Assembly: GCA_031216445.1 (NCBI GenBank)
Contig: CM062206.1
Location: 8,564,001-8,628,000, forward strand
Direction: 5' to 3'
DNA length: 64,000 nt
From: Lateolabrax maculatus
Lineage: Eukaryota > Chordata > Actinopteri > Acropomatiformes > Lateolabracidae
In this document: in pieces, positions 35,901 through 48,274 of the stretch
How positions within the stretch are numbered: the stretch's first letter is position 1
How the letters are laid out: every line of letters starts with the position of its first letter
The notes under the pieces: model-generated
What the model saw: only the letters and a program-made list of their open reading frames with translations
Told to the model about the DNA's origin: nothing
Database searches by the model: none
Made by a program: the position numbers and the translations under genes

Positions 35901-36954
35901 CAAGCATGAAAAACACTTAATCCCCTCTAGCTCACTCTGATCTCTGACCTACAAATGTAGCAGGACAAGTGAACATTGAATTCCCCGTCTGGATATCCTG
36001 TACTTTTGTATAAAGGAACAGTGATTTGGACCACATTCTGAACAGCACTACACAACATAAAAGGGTAGCTACAACCTTCAGAAAGCCATATTAAAAACAT
36101 TTTAAAGGCCTTTGTTTGTCCGATGTTTTGTGGAATGTAATTTGAGGCCAAGTTAAAAGTAAATAAAATAAAGAAGGCTGGGAACCCGGCCTATTACTGA
36201 TAGAGCATAGCTAATTACAATGGTGATACCTACAGTATGAATGAGCTGCATAAGAAAACAAAATACACCAAGAAAATAAGTGTTATGAGCCATGAAATCA
36301 AATTGGTTTCAGGTTTAAAATTGGCAGCATGCATTTTGTTTAGCAAACCATTTTTTCTTAATAGAAATGTACATCCAGGATAAATAATCACTCATTAGTG
36401 ACAGTTTGCTACTTTTGTTCTGCCACCAGCAGTTGGTTTCACTCCTACTGGCAAAGTTCCAGTTCCAGCAATTGCAGTTTTATGTGTTTGGACGGTTTAA
36501 CATTGCAAAATTACAGGATATTTTCTGTAATACACTAACAGTACCTGCCCGTAGCTGGCAACGCGACAGCCCATTGGATGAGCTTTTCATCATATTAGTC
36601 CCCAAAAACAAACTTTTGTGTCATACTTGTTTGGTTAATTCACACTTTCCTACCTAAGAAGCCACAGTGCTGTATAACTGGCATTGCTGCAATATGATTT
36701 GTCAGATCTAAGACAAAGCCAACATTGACAACCATCTTTGATTCACCCTCTAAATGCTTTTGTTTGAACTCTACCTGTAGGTCTTTGGTCTGTAGATTGA
36801 TCACAGTGTTAAAATTCCTATTAGGACTTTCATGGCTTTCACTGGTGATACTTTGTCTTCCTGGCGTGAGGGACAATGTAATTCATTTCGTCTACACCTT
36901 CATTAATTTTTCTTGTGACTGGACTAATTCATTTTAATTTTACTGGACGAATTG

Positions 36955-37065
36955 TCATTCATGGTCCCCAGAAGATAACTCCTAATGACTTCTGTGATCT
37001 GCTGACTTTATCTCCAGCGCCACCAGCGGAGTGACTTGTTTGTTTTTTAGTGACATGTCTTAAAC
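36955..37065 (-). repeat. remnant of the teleost repeat also seen at 5699-6068
   Basis: ATTCATGGTCCCCAGAAGAT at the start is the reverse complement of the block at about 5938-5957. The following CTAATGACTTCTGTGATCTG and CCAGCGCCACCAGC fit the same family as I remember it. It is degraded and non-coding. Confidence 0.55.
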
Positions 37066-38454
37066 TATTGGGGGAGTTAAACAATGAGCCACAAATAAAT
37101 AAAGTTAGGACTATCTTTTCCTCACATGATAAATTAAATAGAATACTTTGTAGTTTTGTACAGAAATTAAATGAGGAGTAATTGAGGGACAGTCTGAAAA
37201 GGAGGATATTTCACTGATGAAACAGCATCAATAAACTTTGGCTGTGGCTTGGCCAGACAACTTTACTTAAAATGTCATATTTGTGGCCTGTACATAGCAT
37301 TTTTGACTGTTGAGACAATAAATTGCTGGCAAGGTTGACCAGAGGACAGAGGAATACTGAGATGTTATCAGTACCAAAAGGAAAAGGAAAAAACCTGCCT
37401 TAATCTTTCTGTAGAGGACAATGTGAGTTATGAGTCCAAAAGTCTCTTGAAAACTCTTGAAAAAAGCTAAATTATATCCATGAGATAAAATGTCTTAGAC
37501 ATAGCTGCCAGAGTGAATAAATCCTGCCAGATTTAGAGATGAGAGTGTCTGTGTGTCTGTGATAATAAGTGGTAGCTTGTAAGGTTGTAAGGTCAGAGAG
37601 ACAGAGAAAGACAGAGAGAGAGACCGAAACAGAGAGACAGACATAATCATATTTGACAGAGAGAGGAGAGATGGAGGGGAACCATTTTTCAGGCTATTCC
37701 ACAGTACTCTGCTGTCATCACAGTGTAGGTGTATGACTGAGTGATATAACAACCTAAATTCAATATCCCAATAATAACACCGCGCCAACATACACAACCT
37801 CCATTCACCAACGCTGACCATAAAGATATCTATCACATATCGATCAATAGACCTCTCATCTTTATGGTCAACACAACTTAAACTAAACACAAGTTTACCT
37901 GCCTGAATTCAACATTCAACATTAAGCTGTGCTGACAAAATAGTTCCTCTACTCTGGCCACAAGGAGTCCATCTGTCTCACAAAACCGCTGACTTAAGTA
38001 ACAGTAGTTTGTACATATTGTATATGTATAAAAAAAAAAGAAAAAAAGGAGGAACACTTACGGTTTCACACGTGCAATAGTAACATGGTGAATTTGTTAA
38101 AAAGACAGCCGGCTGGTTTTCTGCTACAATTCTTTTACTTTCGTAACAAATCAATCAAAAATAAAAAGAGGGAGAAACTAAGTTACAACTGAATGTGCCA
38201 TCTAACCAAAATGAACAACAAATAAACTTATATTTAAAATGTGTAAGTCCAAAAATGGAGAGAGGCACTTTTGCTGTTTCAAGACGGAATGTAAATAGGG
38301 AAACATTGTTTGGTTATGTTAACTTTTTATAAACTTAATTTTACTTTTGTGTTATCAATTTCAGCATTTTTTTTATGATAGCATCCTTTTCTTTTCCTTT
38401 GTTAATGCTTTTCCTTTTATTCTTCAATGTGTAGCACTTTGTAAAGTTGGATGA

Positions 38455-38705
38455 TGGAAGCGACGGACAAACTACCAAACGATGGTGGTGTAAAGATTAG
38501 AGAAGCCAGCTTGTGGCCCTTGAGCAAGGCCCTTAACCCCAACGGCTGTGGAGCTGCTCAGTGGCCAGCAGATCAGACTTTGGTTGTAATGGACATCTTC
38601 CAGGTATAAATGTGTTACTGTGTGAACGTGATCAAGTCGCTCCTGAAAAAGACATCATTGCTCTCATTGAACCCCCCCAAGTAAAAAAAGGTTAAAAGAA
38701 AACAG
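38455..38705 (+). repeat. degraded tRNA-type SINE remnant
   Basis: CCCTTGAGCAAGGCCCTTAA followed by CCCC is a standard phrase of fish SINEs (compare CCCCTGAGCAAGGCACC in the copy at 22781). It ends near GTAAAAAAAGGTTAAAAG. The tRNA-like head is not convincingly preserved. Confidence 0.55.
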
Positions 38706-39559
38706 TTTCATTCTAAAAATAAGATGGCTATGTTAAAGAATGACAAATGACTCTTGCAAAATGACAGATAACATAGAATTAAATCAAATTAAGGCTCTTT
38801 TTCGTGCTGATAGAGTGATGGCACTTGAGAAGGAACTCTATATTCAGTCTGTCATATTATCTGTCCACACCAGTAATACTTTTATTATAACAATAATCGT
38901 CTTTATTTATATAGCACTTATCTAAAAGCAGAATTGACAAAGTGCTTCACAGTCTGTATAGCACTGATTAAATAATGGAGGATGAAAAGCAGGGACTCTT
39001 AAGTCAAAGGAAAGCAGTGACATTTTGGGAAATACATTTGATTTCTTACCATCAGTTAGATGAGAAGCTCAATATCAATTTAGTCTCAGTCCATTCAGTA
39101 TAGAAATAGGTCCAACATTTGTTTAGCCTGGCTTTAAACCAGGTTTTCAGCAACTCCAAAGCTGTCATATGTACATTTAGTACATAAAAAGTAGTAGTAT
39201 TTTGTGTAGTGCAGAAATAGAAAATGACACACTGTGGCATAATGTGCAGTTCGCTGAGCTACAGACTTGGAGATACTACTTCACTCAGTGGTTACGTGCA
39301 GCTTCTCAAAAGTCCCATCAGTGTTGCTGGCTTAAAAACCCTTCACAGCCATGGTGCACCCACACGGGTGTCAATTATTGTGCCTGATTAGACGTTTTCT
39401 CAGGAATGTGTGGGCATGCACAGACTTTGCTTGACTGACATCTCCCTCACTGTCAAGTCAACTTTATTGCACCTGCCAGGGGGAGACAAATTACACCTTC
39501 ATTTATTCATAAATGTGCATGTACATGGAGTCAGGTAGCCTCACATTAAGTCCAGCATA

Positions 39560-40937
39560 CAGTTGTGGTCAAAAGTTCAGATAAACTGGTAAAGAAGTCT
39601 CCAGAGTTTCCAATAATGTCTACATTGTCAGCACATACTTCTTTGTCACAAAAAACATTCATACAGTTTGATTCTCTAATGAATTTATTATGGTCTTCTG
39701 AAAATGTGACCAAATCTGCTGGGTCAAAAATATACATACAGCAGTACTTATATTTGGTTAAGTGTGCCATGGTCGTTTTCACCTCAATTAGGCACTTTTG
39801 GTAGCCATCCACGAGTTTCTGGCAAGCTTTTGATTGAATCTTTGACCACTTCTCTTGACAGAGTTGGTGCAGTTCAACTAAATTCATTGATTAGTTTCTT
39901 CAGCACAGTCCACATGTCCTCGATGGGGTTTAAATCAGGACTATGGGAAGGCCTTTCTAAAACCTTAATTCTCGATATATATTAGGTTTTGAATTTGAAT
40001 TTGAATTTGGAGGTTATCCTCCTTCATTATTCCATTTACTTCCTATGCAGCACCAGTTCCGCTGGCAGCAAAACAAGCCCAGAGCATAATACTATCACCA
40101 CCATGCTTGACAATTGGTATGGTATTCTAGGGGCTAAAGGCTGCACCCTCTCTCTGCCAAACAAATCTCTGGTCGTTTTGGCCAAATAGCTCATTTTTTG
40201 TTTCACTGGACCACAGAACCCTCCTCCAGAAAGCCTTTTCTTAGTCCATGTGATCAGCAGCATACATTCAGTCGAACCTTAAGGTGCCGCTTCCTCCTTG
40301 CATGGCAGCCTCTCAGTCCATGGCAATGTAAAACACACTTGACTTTTGACTCTGACAGCTGTGTTTCAGCAGCCTGTGATTCAACGCAGACCTGCTTTTT
40401 TTTTTGGTGGTTCTGACTATTTTCTTCCTGATTGTGGAAGTGACAGAACTGTGCCATGCACTTTATACTTACAAAGAATTGTTTGCACAGTTGATTTTGG
40501 GACCTGTAGCTGCTTTGAAATGACTCCAAGTGACTTTCCTGACTTGTTCAAGTAAATGATTCGTTTTCCAGATCCCTGCTGAGCTCCTTAGGCTTTCCCA
40601 TTGTATCGTTTGTGGCTGAGTTTAATGAATGTATCAAACGAGAGAGAAGAAGTGAATTTGAATGACCCATCTTTCTACATCACCAAAGTGATAATATAAG
40701 TTGCTGTATGTATACTTTTGAGCCAGCAGATTTTGTCATATTTCCAGAAGACTTATAATAAATGTATCAAAGAACCAAACTTCATGAATGTTCTTTGTGA
40801 CAAAGAAGCTTCTGCTCCAATTATTCCATCACAGAAAAATAAGAGTTCAGAGTAGAAATTATTTGAAACTCAAGACTGCCATCACATCAATGTTCTTTAC
40901 AAGTGTATATAAACCATATATATTTTGACCACAACTG
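39560..40937 (-). mobile_element. Tc1/mariner DNA transposon with long inverted repeats, inactive
   Basis: The ends are perfect 15-bp inverted repeats, CAGTTGTGGTCAAAA at 39560-39574 and its complement at 40923-40937. They continue inward as diverged inverted repeats of roughly 200 bp (about 39560-39755 and 40700-40937; for example CAGCAGTACTTATAT against ATATAAGTTGCTG). A TA precedes the left end (39558-39559), and the right TA is mutated. The element is about 1.38 kb, a little shorter than a typical 1.6 kb fish Tc1 copy, and carries a broken transposase on the minus strand, the same strand as enox2. Confidence 0.9.
39800..40601 (-). pseudogene. Tc1-like transposase pseudogene
   Basis: It starts at 40601 as MGKPKELSRDL, matching the usual Tc1 N-terminus. 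Later blocks are WRRVLWSSETKNELFGQND, KHGGDSIMLWACFAASGTG and SPDLNPIEDMW. There are several stops and frameshifts. The first catalytic Asp of the DDE triad, normally in the SDET context, is Ser here. The block that should hold the second Asp (QQDNDPKH-like) is missing and replaced near 39988-40008 by short TTTGAA repeats. The Glu block is still recognisable. It is non-functional. Confidence 0.87.
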
Positions 40938-41122
40938 GAACTCTTCATACCTTCAGTTGGAGCAAAGGTTTGATCAGCAAGAATAAGTAAAGACCCATGT
41001 GTGGGTGTGCAGGGCCTTTAAACTTTTTGATAACTCTCAAGTATAACCCGACTGACACTGGATCTTTAAGTTTTTTTTTTTAAATTTTTTTGCTACCTAT
41101 ATCAATATTTGAGCGTTTAAAA

Positions 41123-41140
41123 TCTCTCTCTCTCTCTCTC
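41123..41140. repeat. (CT)n short tandem repeat
   Basis: A short CT run followed by TA repeats, in the large intron. Confidence 0.85.
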
Positions 41141-42496
41141 GCTATATATATGTATAATTTATTTGACTTTTATGCTGGCATGTACATCTGCAATAAGCTA
41201 ATATGCTGATACGATTTATTTGTTTAGCTCTACTCATGACAAAACACAGGAATATTTTTGATAAGAGGTCTTCATCTGGTTCCTAGAAATTGAGAGTCTG
41301 GCAGCTAAACTAAACATCTCTCTGCACTGAACGCCCCAAAGATGAGACATTATGTATTAATCTTCTCACTTAAGTCCCAATATGACAGCAAACTGTTTCC
41401 CCAAATGTTGGAGATTTCATTTAAAAATGATGAACAACCTGCACATAAATCACACACACACACAAAGTGAACTCCAGTTTAGATTCAAAACAGAGCAGGA
41501 TACTTTTAGTCATGATGGAGAGTCAATAGTTAATCCAGCTGGATTAGTTCAAAGACCATAAAACATAACATGTGACAGACTGTGTGTGTGCATCGTTTAT
41601 AGCTCGCGTCAAGTTATGCTGTCTGCCTTGTGTGTATGTGCGGCAGGCTCACGGGGGAAGGCATGCATTTGCCTTGTGTGCTATGTTCAGAGTGGCTCAA
41701 AAGGTTCAGGAGGTTCAGAGCCAACAGACTGGAAATACGATCGTGCATCTCTTGCACCTATGGATTATGGATGGAGCGCAGCAAAGGTCAGGTTTACGGC
41801 TAGGAGGCCTCTTTTCAGCTGCCTGTTTAAGTGCAGGCAGAACAGGGAGTGTGGAGGCACAGTCATAACTCAGACCGCGCTTAGCAGTCAACTTTGATTG
41901 ACCCCGAGATTTCCTTATCATAAATGGTTAAAGTGAGTGACTGACAGAGATGGTGGGAGTGGAGTATAATAAAATGAGCTTGTAGGAGTGCCGCAGACTA
42001 TATTATTATTATTTCATCCCGTCTGGTGAAGTGTCTGTCTGTCTGTCTGCAGATGGGTAAGAGCTCCGCTGAGACAAAAGAACCTCACTGATTTCTTTAT
42101 GAGATACTAGAGTTCTGTTCTCCATGCATATATGTATAATAAAAATAAAAAATAAAAACTTTAACAAAATGCCTGATAGCACAAAAGAAATTAAAGGTGT
42201 TTAAAGAGGAGCTATATTCAAGTTCTTTAGATTTTAAACTTTAGATTTTAAGAGTGAGATACTGTTGGTTTTGTTTGGCTAATTTCTTGAATTGATGTGT
42301 TTGCAGCACAACCCAGTTTATCACGTGTACTGTTTAAGTTTTTCAAGTGTGACTGAGTGGAGGCTAAAGCTGTGAAAGCGCTCAGCTCTCTAAAAACCAA
42401 ATGAGCCGCGTGTGTTCTAATGTGGCAGTGGGTTACAGTGGCTGACTCAGCTTTAATGAGACATTAATGAAGATGTTGGGTAATTTGGGCAGGTGA

Positions 42497-42600
42497 GGGG
42501 GGGGGGAGAGAGTTATAGAGAGGGAGAGAGATAGAGATAGAGAGAGGGAGGTGGAGTAAGGAAGGAGAGAGGAGAAAGGAAAAGGTAGGGAAGCACCAGC
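42497..42600. repeat. G-run and GA-rich purine tract
   Basis: A run of ten G's is followed by about 90 bases of nearly pure purine on the plus strand. On the transcript strand this is a long polypyrimidine tract. Confidence 0.85.
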
Positions 42601-45600
42601 TGCTTTTCCAGATGATCCATGAGGGGAGACACAGCTGTCCTCTTCACCCGACTCTCCTCCCTCTCCATCTCTTTCTCCTCCCTTCTTTCCTCTCCACATC
42701 CCCTTCAGAAAATGCTTCAGCAAAACGACTTTAATGAAGACATATTACCACAACTAAGGCTTCATCCATTTTATGCCACACAGATCAAATCCCCCCCACA
42801 CACACACCTCACCCTCTCAACGCGTGGGCAAGAGTGTTTCCCTCCATCTCCATCATGCTGGACAGCTTCCCACTCTGTCGGTAATGTTTATGATACTCTT
42901 GAAAGGAGAGCTGGCGGAGGCCGTTCTGAGTGTGAGAGCAGTAAATACCACAAAAGAAATTCAATAGGTGATCAGAGGTAGCGAAGGCCAGCAACTTTCA
43001 CACGCGTGTATCTTGGAATATGGACTCACAGATAATCAAATGCATGCATGTGAACACACAAATTAAAAGCATGTGCTTAGTACCACAAATATGGGGGGAA
43101 AAAATCCACCAAGGAGAGAGAATAGACTTATTACAGATGGAGGGCGAAACAGTGGAGCCTAATAACATGTTATAAATGGAAAGTGGAATTGGAAAAACTG
43201 AACGTCCTCAACGCAGAATACTTAACAATGTGGCAATGCTTCATTAATCTTCATCCAGTGTTCTGAAAGTAATGTTGAAGTGTTATATGTCTGTGTGTGT
43301 GCTGTCTTAAGGACATGTTAATGACACAGCTCTCTGATTGCTTACATTTGTTCATCTTGCTCAAGAGCTGTGAGAAGAAGAAACATGCAGCAGCAGGGAC
43401 GCAAGCCAGTTTGCACACTGAGTATACAGGCTTCAACCTGTTTAAATAGCGTTCTTTCATAACCTTTACCCTCATTAACTGCAATATGAGAAAAACTGAG
43501 ATGGTGATGGTGGTGGGAATCTGTCTAACTTGACTCCCTGACAGCAAGCTGCCATCATCTATCATTCATAACTCACTATAATGTCAGCTGGAAAGATTTC
43601 AACTCTGTTAATTTGGCATGCTCAAATGCAGTAAATCATCATCATTATAAAGTCAAAGATTAAGCCTTTTGTCTGTGATCCGAACTAGGAGTTGTCTCTA
43701 GTCAACTTGTAGGACTGAGCCATGTTCTGTGCATGTTTGTCTGTGTGCATGTTAGTGTTGCTGACCAATTACAGGTGTTTATATGAGTGTTTGTGTGCTT
43801 CTCCTCTGACAGAATAGAGTCAGAACCTCATATCCCAGAACCCATTTTATTAACAAAAACCAACACAAGACATGGATAGGAACAATTATATAGGTTCTGG
43901 CATCACATATAACCTTCAATTTCAATACTGTTGAATACCTACTATACTACAATATTACGTGGGTTCAAATGTAAATCCATACTCTCAGAAGAGACAGAAA
44001 TACTTTGTAATGATACTACTTGCAGTTAAGTGACACAGTCAAAGTGTAGTAATTTAAAGAATGCAACTGTCCCGAAAGCCCCTTTCAGACGTGTTGGTTA
44101 CTTGGTCAGACCTAGTAACATTACATAACAACTCTGAAATTTAGCTGTCAGATTAACAGTAAAAGTAAACTCTCTGAAAGTCCTAAGTGTATTCAAAGTC
44201 TTTTATTATTCAGATGTAATGATTTTCCTTCCAAAAATTATGGTTCAGAATAGATGTAACACTACATGTGACACTTTGCAAATTAAAGTAGATTAGTTAA
44301 AAGGGTATTTATAAAAGCAATTTGAGAGACTTAACTCACACAAAACACTATTCCTAATTGACAGATAATGCTAACTCCTCTAAATTAAATGCAGCAACAA
44401 TGCTTTAATAGAGAAAATTTCAGCACTTTTTTTGTGTAGTCTACCAATTCAGTTGTGATGCATTAATGTTGTTAGTCCTCAAACTGCCTGTAAAATGAAG
44501 ACCATTCTGGAGAAGTAATAACTTCAAATTGAATCACTATGATTTTAAATAGCAAACACAACATTACAGTTTGTTAATAAACAGGGCAACTGTAATCTTA
44601 TCTACCATCCTGCGTAATAAAGTTTATGTTTTTTGTATAAACTATTTATTTTATTGTTGACTGTATTTGTATGCGCTGTTACTGTGGCATCTGTGTTTGC
44701 AGGGCATAGCCGTACCTGCTGAGTCACACTCAAACAAAAGAAGTCGGCTCATTCCTCAGTTGGGGTTCTGAACCACAGTTTAAGAAAACAGGCCTTAGAG
44801 GGATTATAGGGATGATGACGTGTTTACATATCTTGACTTTAGGCAAGCCTGGTTATACAGAGGGGCTCAGCATGCAGGAACATTATCTTCTCCTAAACCC
44901 CATTGCTGTAAACTTGGCACATTTGATATGGCAACACACACACGTTCGACATGCTGACATATTTTCCGCTGCTGACCCAATGTGACCTGACTAAAGCAGG
45001 CACTAGTCATACATCGTAACTCTAGTTCTGTGAACACAGGCGCAAGACTATTTCTTTGGTGGGATCACTGAGTCTTGCTGTCACCGTGACATTGCCAAGT
45101 AACTAGTGGAGACTCCATGAGGGCAGTGAGCCTGGACAAGAAACAGTTTCAGTCTTTATGCAAAGTTAACTAACCTGCTGCTAGTTGGAGCTTCATATTT
45201 ACTGTACAGACATGAGAAAGGTGTTGATCGCCTTATCCAACACTGGGCAACAAATCAAAAATGTTCGTTACAAAATTTCCCAAAATGCACAAATGTTTCA
45301 CCTACACTAAAACTTGCTTGCTCAGCCAAACAGAGTGAACCTAGTAAACCCCATGGGGGCTGGATGAGGATTGATCACCCTTCCGTGACTAGTGGCGAGG
45401 AAACTCCTTACAGGGGTTACCACATATGCTGTGAACACCCTGAGCTCCAGCTGGACTTTGTACAGACATACTGCCCCCACGGGCCCGAGACAGGTATGAA
45501 AGCACAGACACATCATCATCCTCAGGACACATTTGGCATTTTAAAACCTTTACTTAAGCAGGAAAATGAGCCAACATCACATCCTTAATTATAACTGCCT

Positions 45601-45649
45601 GGGGGAGGAGATATCAAGATATTCAAACATTGACGCATCGGGAGCTGCC

Positions 45650-45790
45650 CTGTTCGATGAGTACAACTGCCACAGTGCCGATGCTCACTGACTTGCTCAG
45701 GGGCACTTTGAGGGCAGCAAAGGAGGAGGAAACACTGTTACTCATCTGGCCTCCTACACACATTTTTCCAGCCAGTCTGTGAATTCAAGC
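45650..45790 (-). repeat. probable SINE scrap
   Basis: CTTGCTCAGGGGCACTTTGA is the reverse complement of the CCCCTGAGCAAG phrase of fish SINEs. The surrounding sequence is too degraded to define borders. Confidence 0.4.
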
Positions 45791-46041
45791 CAACAACCAA
45801 AAAAGGATCTGTTACTTTTAGGCACTTGTTCCTCCCACCTCTAAACATGTAGGCAGCTATACCCTACTTACAGTAAATCTTCTAACTACAAAAAGTGTCA
45901 ACATAAATCTTACAAATTCAACTTTTTTATGAGCTGTGGGATAGAAATTCCCACATCAATATATTCACTGTACAATACAATGCACTTTTGTGCGGCACTG
46001 TGTGACCTGTTTGGCATCCTATATAGCGTTTTTTGTGGTAC

Positions 46042-46173
46042 CTGGCACGAGCTGCTGTCCAGTCATGCTTATCGGAGGCATCCCCAGGTTGTTCATGGCT
46101 GTTGCCCAGGCGCTGGGGTCTGACATGGGCATCGTCATGGAGTTAGAAGCCATGGTCATGTTATGGTTCCCGT
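46042..46173 (-). CDS. enox2: enox2 exon with first visible start codons (N-terminus)
   Basis: This exon encodes the N-terminus, including MSDPSAWATAMNNLGM, which closely matches the ENOX start region. The acceptor is CTCAG before 46173. The donor is GTACCA after 46042, which departs from the GTAAGT consensus. In-frame ATGs occur at 46159, 46153, 46138, 46132 and 46126. The one at 46153 sits in ACCATGG, an excellent vertebrate initiation context, and the one at 46159 also has A at -3. The frame is open all the way to the acceptor (AC GGG AAC CAT AAC before the first ATG), so a further upstream coding exon cannot be excluded. Residues 1-39 are counted from 46159, and the last base starts an Asp codon finished in the next exon. 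No signal peptide is seen, as expected for ECTO-NOX proteins. Confidence 0.9.
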
Positions 46174-47039
46174 CTGAGGAGAGACACACAAGAGGAATGA
46201 GAAAGAGAGACTTAAAATTCCCTTTTGGGGTCGTTATTTAAGTGCTGCAAAAAGATCGAGAGTCCGAGGTCAACCGGAATTACATTTTATGGGTGTCAGA
46301 TCTTTGGCTTCCCTTTATGGCAAAAAAGCTTTACCTTATTGACATGAGTGCTTTGTGATCTTCACTCTCATTTCAACTCTGCGTTCTGTCACAGGAGAGA
46401 GAGGAGGAGAGGCCACTGTGAACCTGCTTTCAGTCTGGCTCTGTATTGACATTTACAACACTGCTATTTAGAATATATTCCTCTCATGAAGCCATTTGTT
46501 CAACTTTCGCTCAGAGGTTCAGCAGTGTGGCCTCTTGGCACTTTCTGTCTCAGTGACTTCTGACCTCTGCTCAAAAGGTTGCAGCTGCTCTGACTGAAAA
46601 TGCTGTCACACATATGCAGACATGACACAGACACAAAGGCAAGCAACAGACACTCCGTACTCTTCCACATTGAGCCTCGAAAAGTGTTCAGAACAACATC
46701 CGGCCCAAGAACACTGCAACAAATCTGTACAAATCGAGACATTATTTCTGAGGCATAAAAACACTGAAAATTCTCCAACCCACCACTACAAATGCACATA
46801 TCAGCTGCCATAACAAAACCTCAGGCTCATGGTTCTTTGCCAAGTCTTGCATAAAAAAGCAAACATATTCAGATCCCCATAGATAAAAACCCCGCAGTAA
46901 AGTCAACAGCAACACATCATACATTCTCCTCATCGGAAGTCCATTTCACAGCTCTAAATACTCTCAAAACACTTTCTGATTGAGCTCTCTAAAAATATGC
47001 TGTTTTCATCATGACTGTATATATGACTTCAGTGTAATT

Positions 47040-47420
47040 ATGACATTTTACCCACAGACATTTCATATAGCCTGGCCACAGCTTGACTATTTATATTCAA
47101 TAGTAATGATTAAGGCTGTGCTTTGCATTTAGTAAATACGCTTTGACAAAGGGGAAACCATCCAGCAGCCTGCTCATCATATAGCACAGGGACTGTTGTA
47201 CATTGCCTTTCATCCTGCTAATTAATATTCTTCTAAAAATTCCACCGGCACAACAACAGCATCCCTGCTCAGAACCACTCATTAAAAGTTGTCTGTATGT
47301 TGCCATGGCGAGGCCCGATAACACATTCATTGTTGAGGTGTTGCTATGTTAATGTTCCCGGCAACAGCTTCACAGGCGTGTTAACTGCTTACAACCCCAT
47401 TAGCTGTCCTGCTGACTGGG
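47040..47420. promoter_or_regulatory. candidate conserved non-coding regulatory block
   Basis: The block lacks repeats and mixes intact CpGs with recognisable factor-type sites. These are CTTTGCAT (POU/octamer-like), CTTTGACAAAGGGG (TCF/SOX-like), GCTAATTAATATT (homeodomain-like) and GTTGCCATGGCGA (close to an RFX X-box). No open frame makes sense. This is judged by eye only. Confidence 0.3.
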
Positions 47421-48239
47421 CGGCAGTACACTCAGAGGAGAGATAATACAGTGGGAGGAGAGGAGTGGTGAAACAAAGATTTACACATCCATGATCATTT
47501 GAATGCAGGTTTACAACACACGGAGTGATAAGAGTTGATATGAAAAGAAGTGCAGGGTTTAACAATAGACTGCCTACTGTCCTGCTGGCAGTAAGATGCT
47601 GATTTGTACTGGGAAAAATGATCAGAATTTGGCCTAGTTGGGCATGTGCCCAGAAATAGTTTCCCGACTACTATTTCTCACCCGGTGACGATGTCATCTT
47701 TCCTCTGCGATCAGCCCACTCTCCACTTTCTTACGTCTTTTCAACAAATCAGATTGCGTGCCAGCTCAGGGTTAGTCAGAGCGTAGTGTGGTATGTTTGC
47801 GGGGGCTGCTACTTTGTATTACAAAGCAAGGAAAAGCATCAGTTACCCATTATGTGAAAATGATGAATCAGTCTTCAGGAGTTTGTACCATTTGTCAGCA
47901 ATAAGGTGCTTAGAGCTGGCTGAGTTTCTAAAGGCACCAACAGTTGTCAAATAAACAAGCCAATAATGGCAACAAATGCCGACAAATGTTGTCAGTAACA
48001 CCTACAGTAGCCTGAGTGATTGTAAAGTCATGAAATATGTGGCAACAAGACGACTATCCACTCTTCGTTTGTATTAGCAATCACACAAGCTATTAGTTGG
48101 TCAACTTAGTTGGCACTGTACAAAATGTTCACATATCGAGTCATAACTCTTAACCGTTTATCCTCCAATGAATTCTTTACATTGAGCTATACAAACCACA
48201 AGATTATTTATATAAATTGTAAAAGAGTATTGACCTATG

Positions 48240-48241
<2 letters not shown>

Positions 48242-48270
<29 letters not shown>
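48242..48270. repeat. (CA)n microsatellite
   Basis: Perfect CA repeat upstream of the first visible exon. Confidence 0.95.

Positions 48271-48274
<4 letters not shown>

Larger units (their letters stand above)
31264..46041 (-). other. enox2: enox2 intron between exons 46042-46173 and 31108-31263
   Basis: This 14.8 kb intron is the largest seen here. Contents noted are a GC/CA repeat at 31779-31813, an inverted repeat at 32910-32967, a teleost repeat remnant at 36955-37065, a SINE remnant at about 38455-38705, a dead Tc1-like transposon at 39560-40937, a G-run and GA-rich tract at 42497-42600, and a SINE scrap near 45650-45790. No other gene was recognised, and short open frames are chance. 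Confidence 0.85.
25..46173 (-). other. enox2: enox2 gene body, partial (8 coding exons, minus strand)
   Basis: This is the gene span for an ECTO-NOX disulfide-thiol exchanger, probably ENOX2. Family members are described as cell-surface proteins with hydroquinone/NADH oxidase and protein disulfide-thiol interchange activity. Eight exons with GT donors and AG acceptors join in frame to 447 codons, and every split codon restores a residue expected from the family. Domain order is a Met/Pro-rich N-terminus with a CKSC motif, an RRM (about residues 106-178), a charged helical region, an acidic stretch and a coiled coil. Vertebrate ENOX2 is about 610 residues as I recall, so roughly 160 C-terminal residues lie off the window before position 1. 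ENOX1 is the alternative, but several exon-specific blocks match ENOX2 better. The 5' end is open. Confidence 0.93.

Noticed and set aside
45322..45588. Exon-like patch with open frames on both strands (PYRGYHICCEHPELQLDFVQ on plus)
   Set aside because: Composition is coding-like, but no family is recognised. It has no consistent phase with ENOX2, and a SINE scrap follows, so an old repeat is more likely.
47651..47677. AGAAATAGT...ACTATTTCT inverted repeat
   Set aside because: Nine-bp AT-rich stems of this kind are expected by chance in a 64 kb window.
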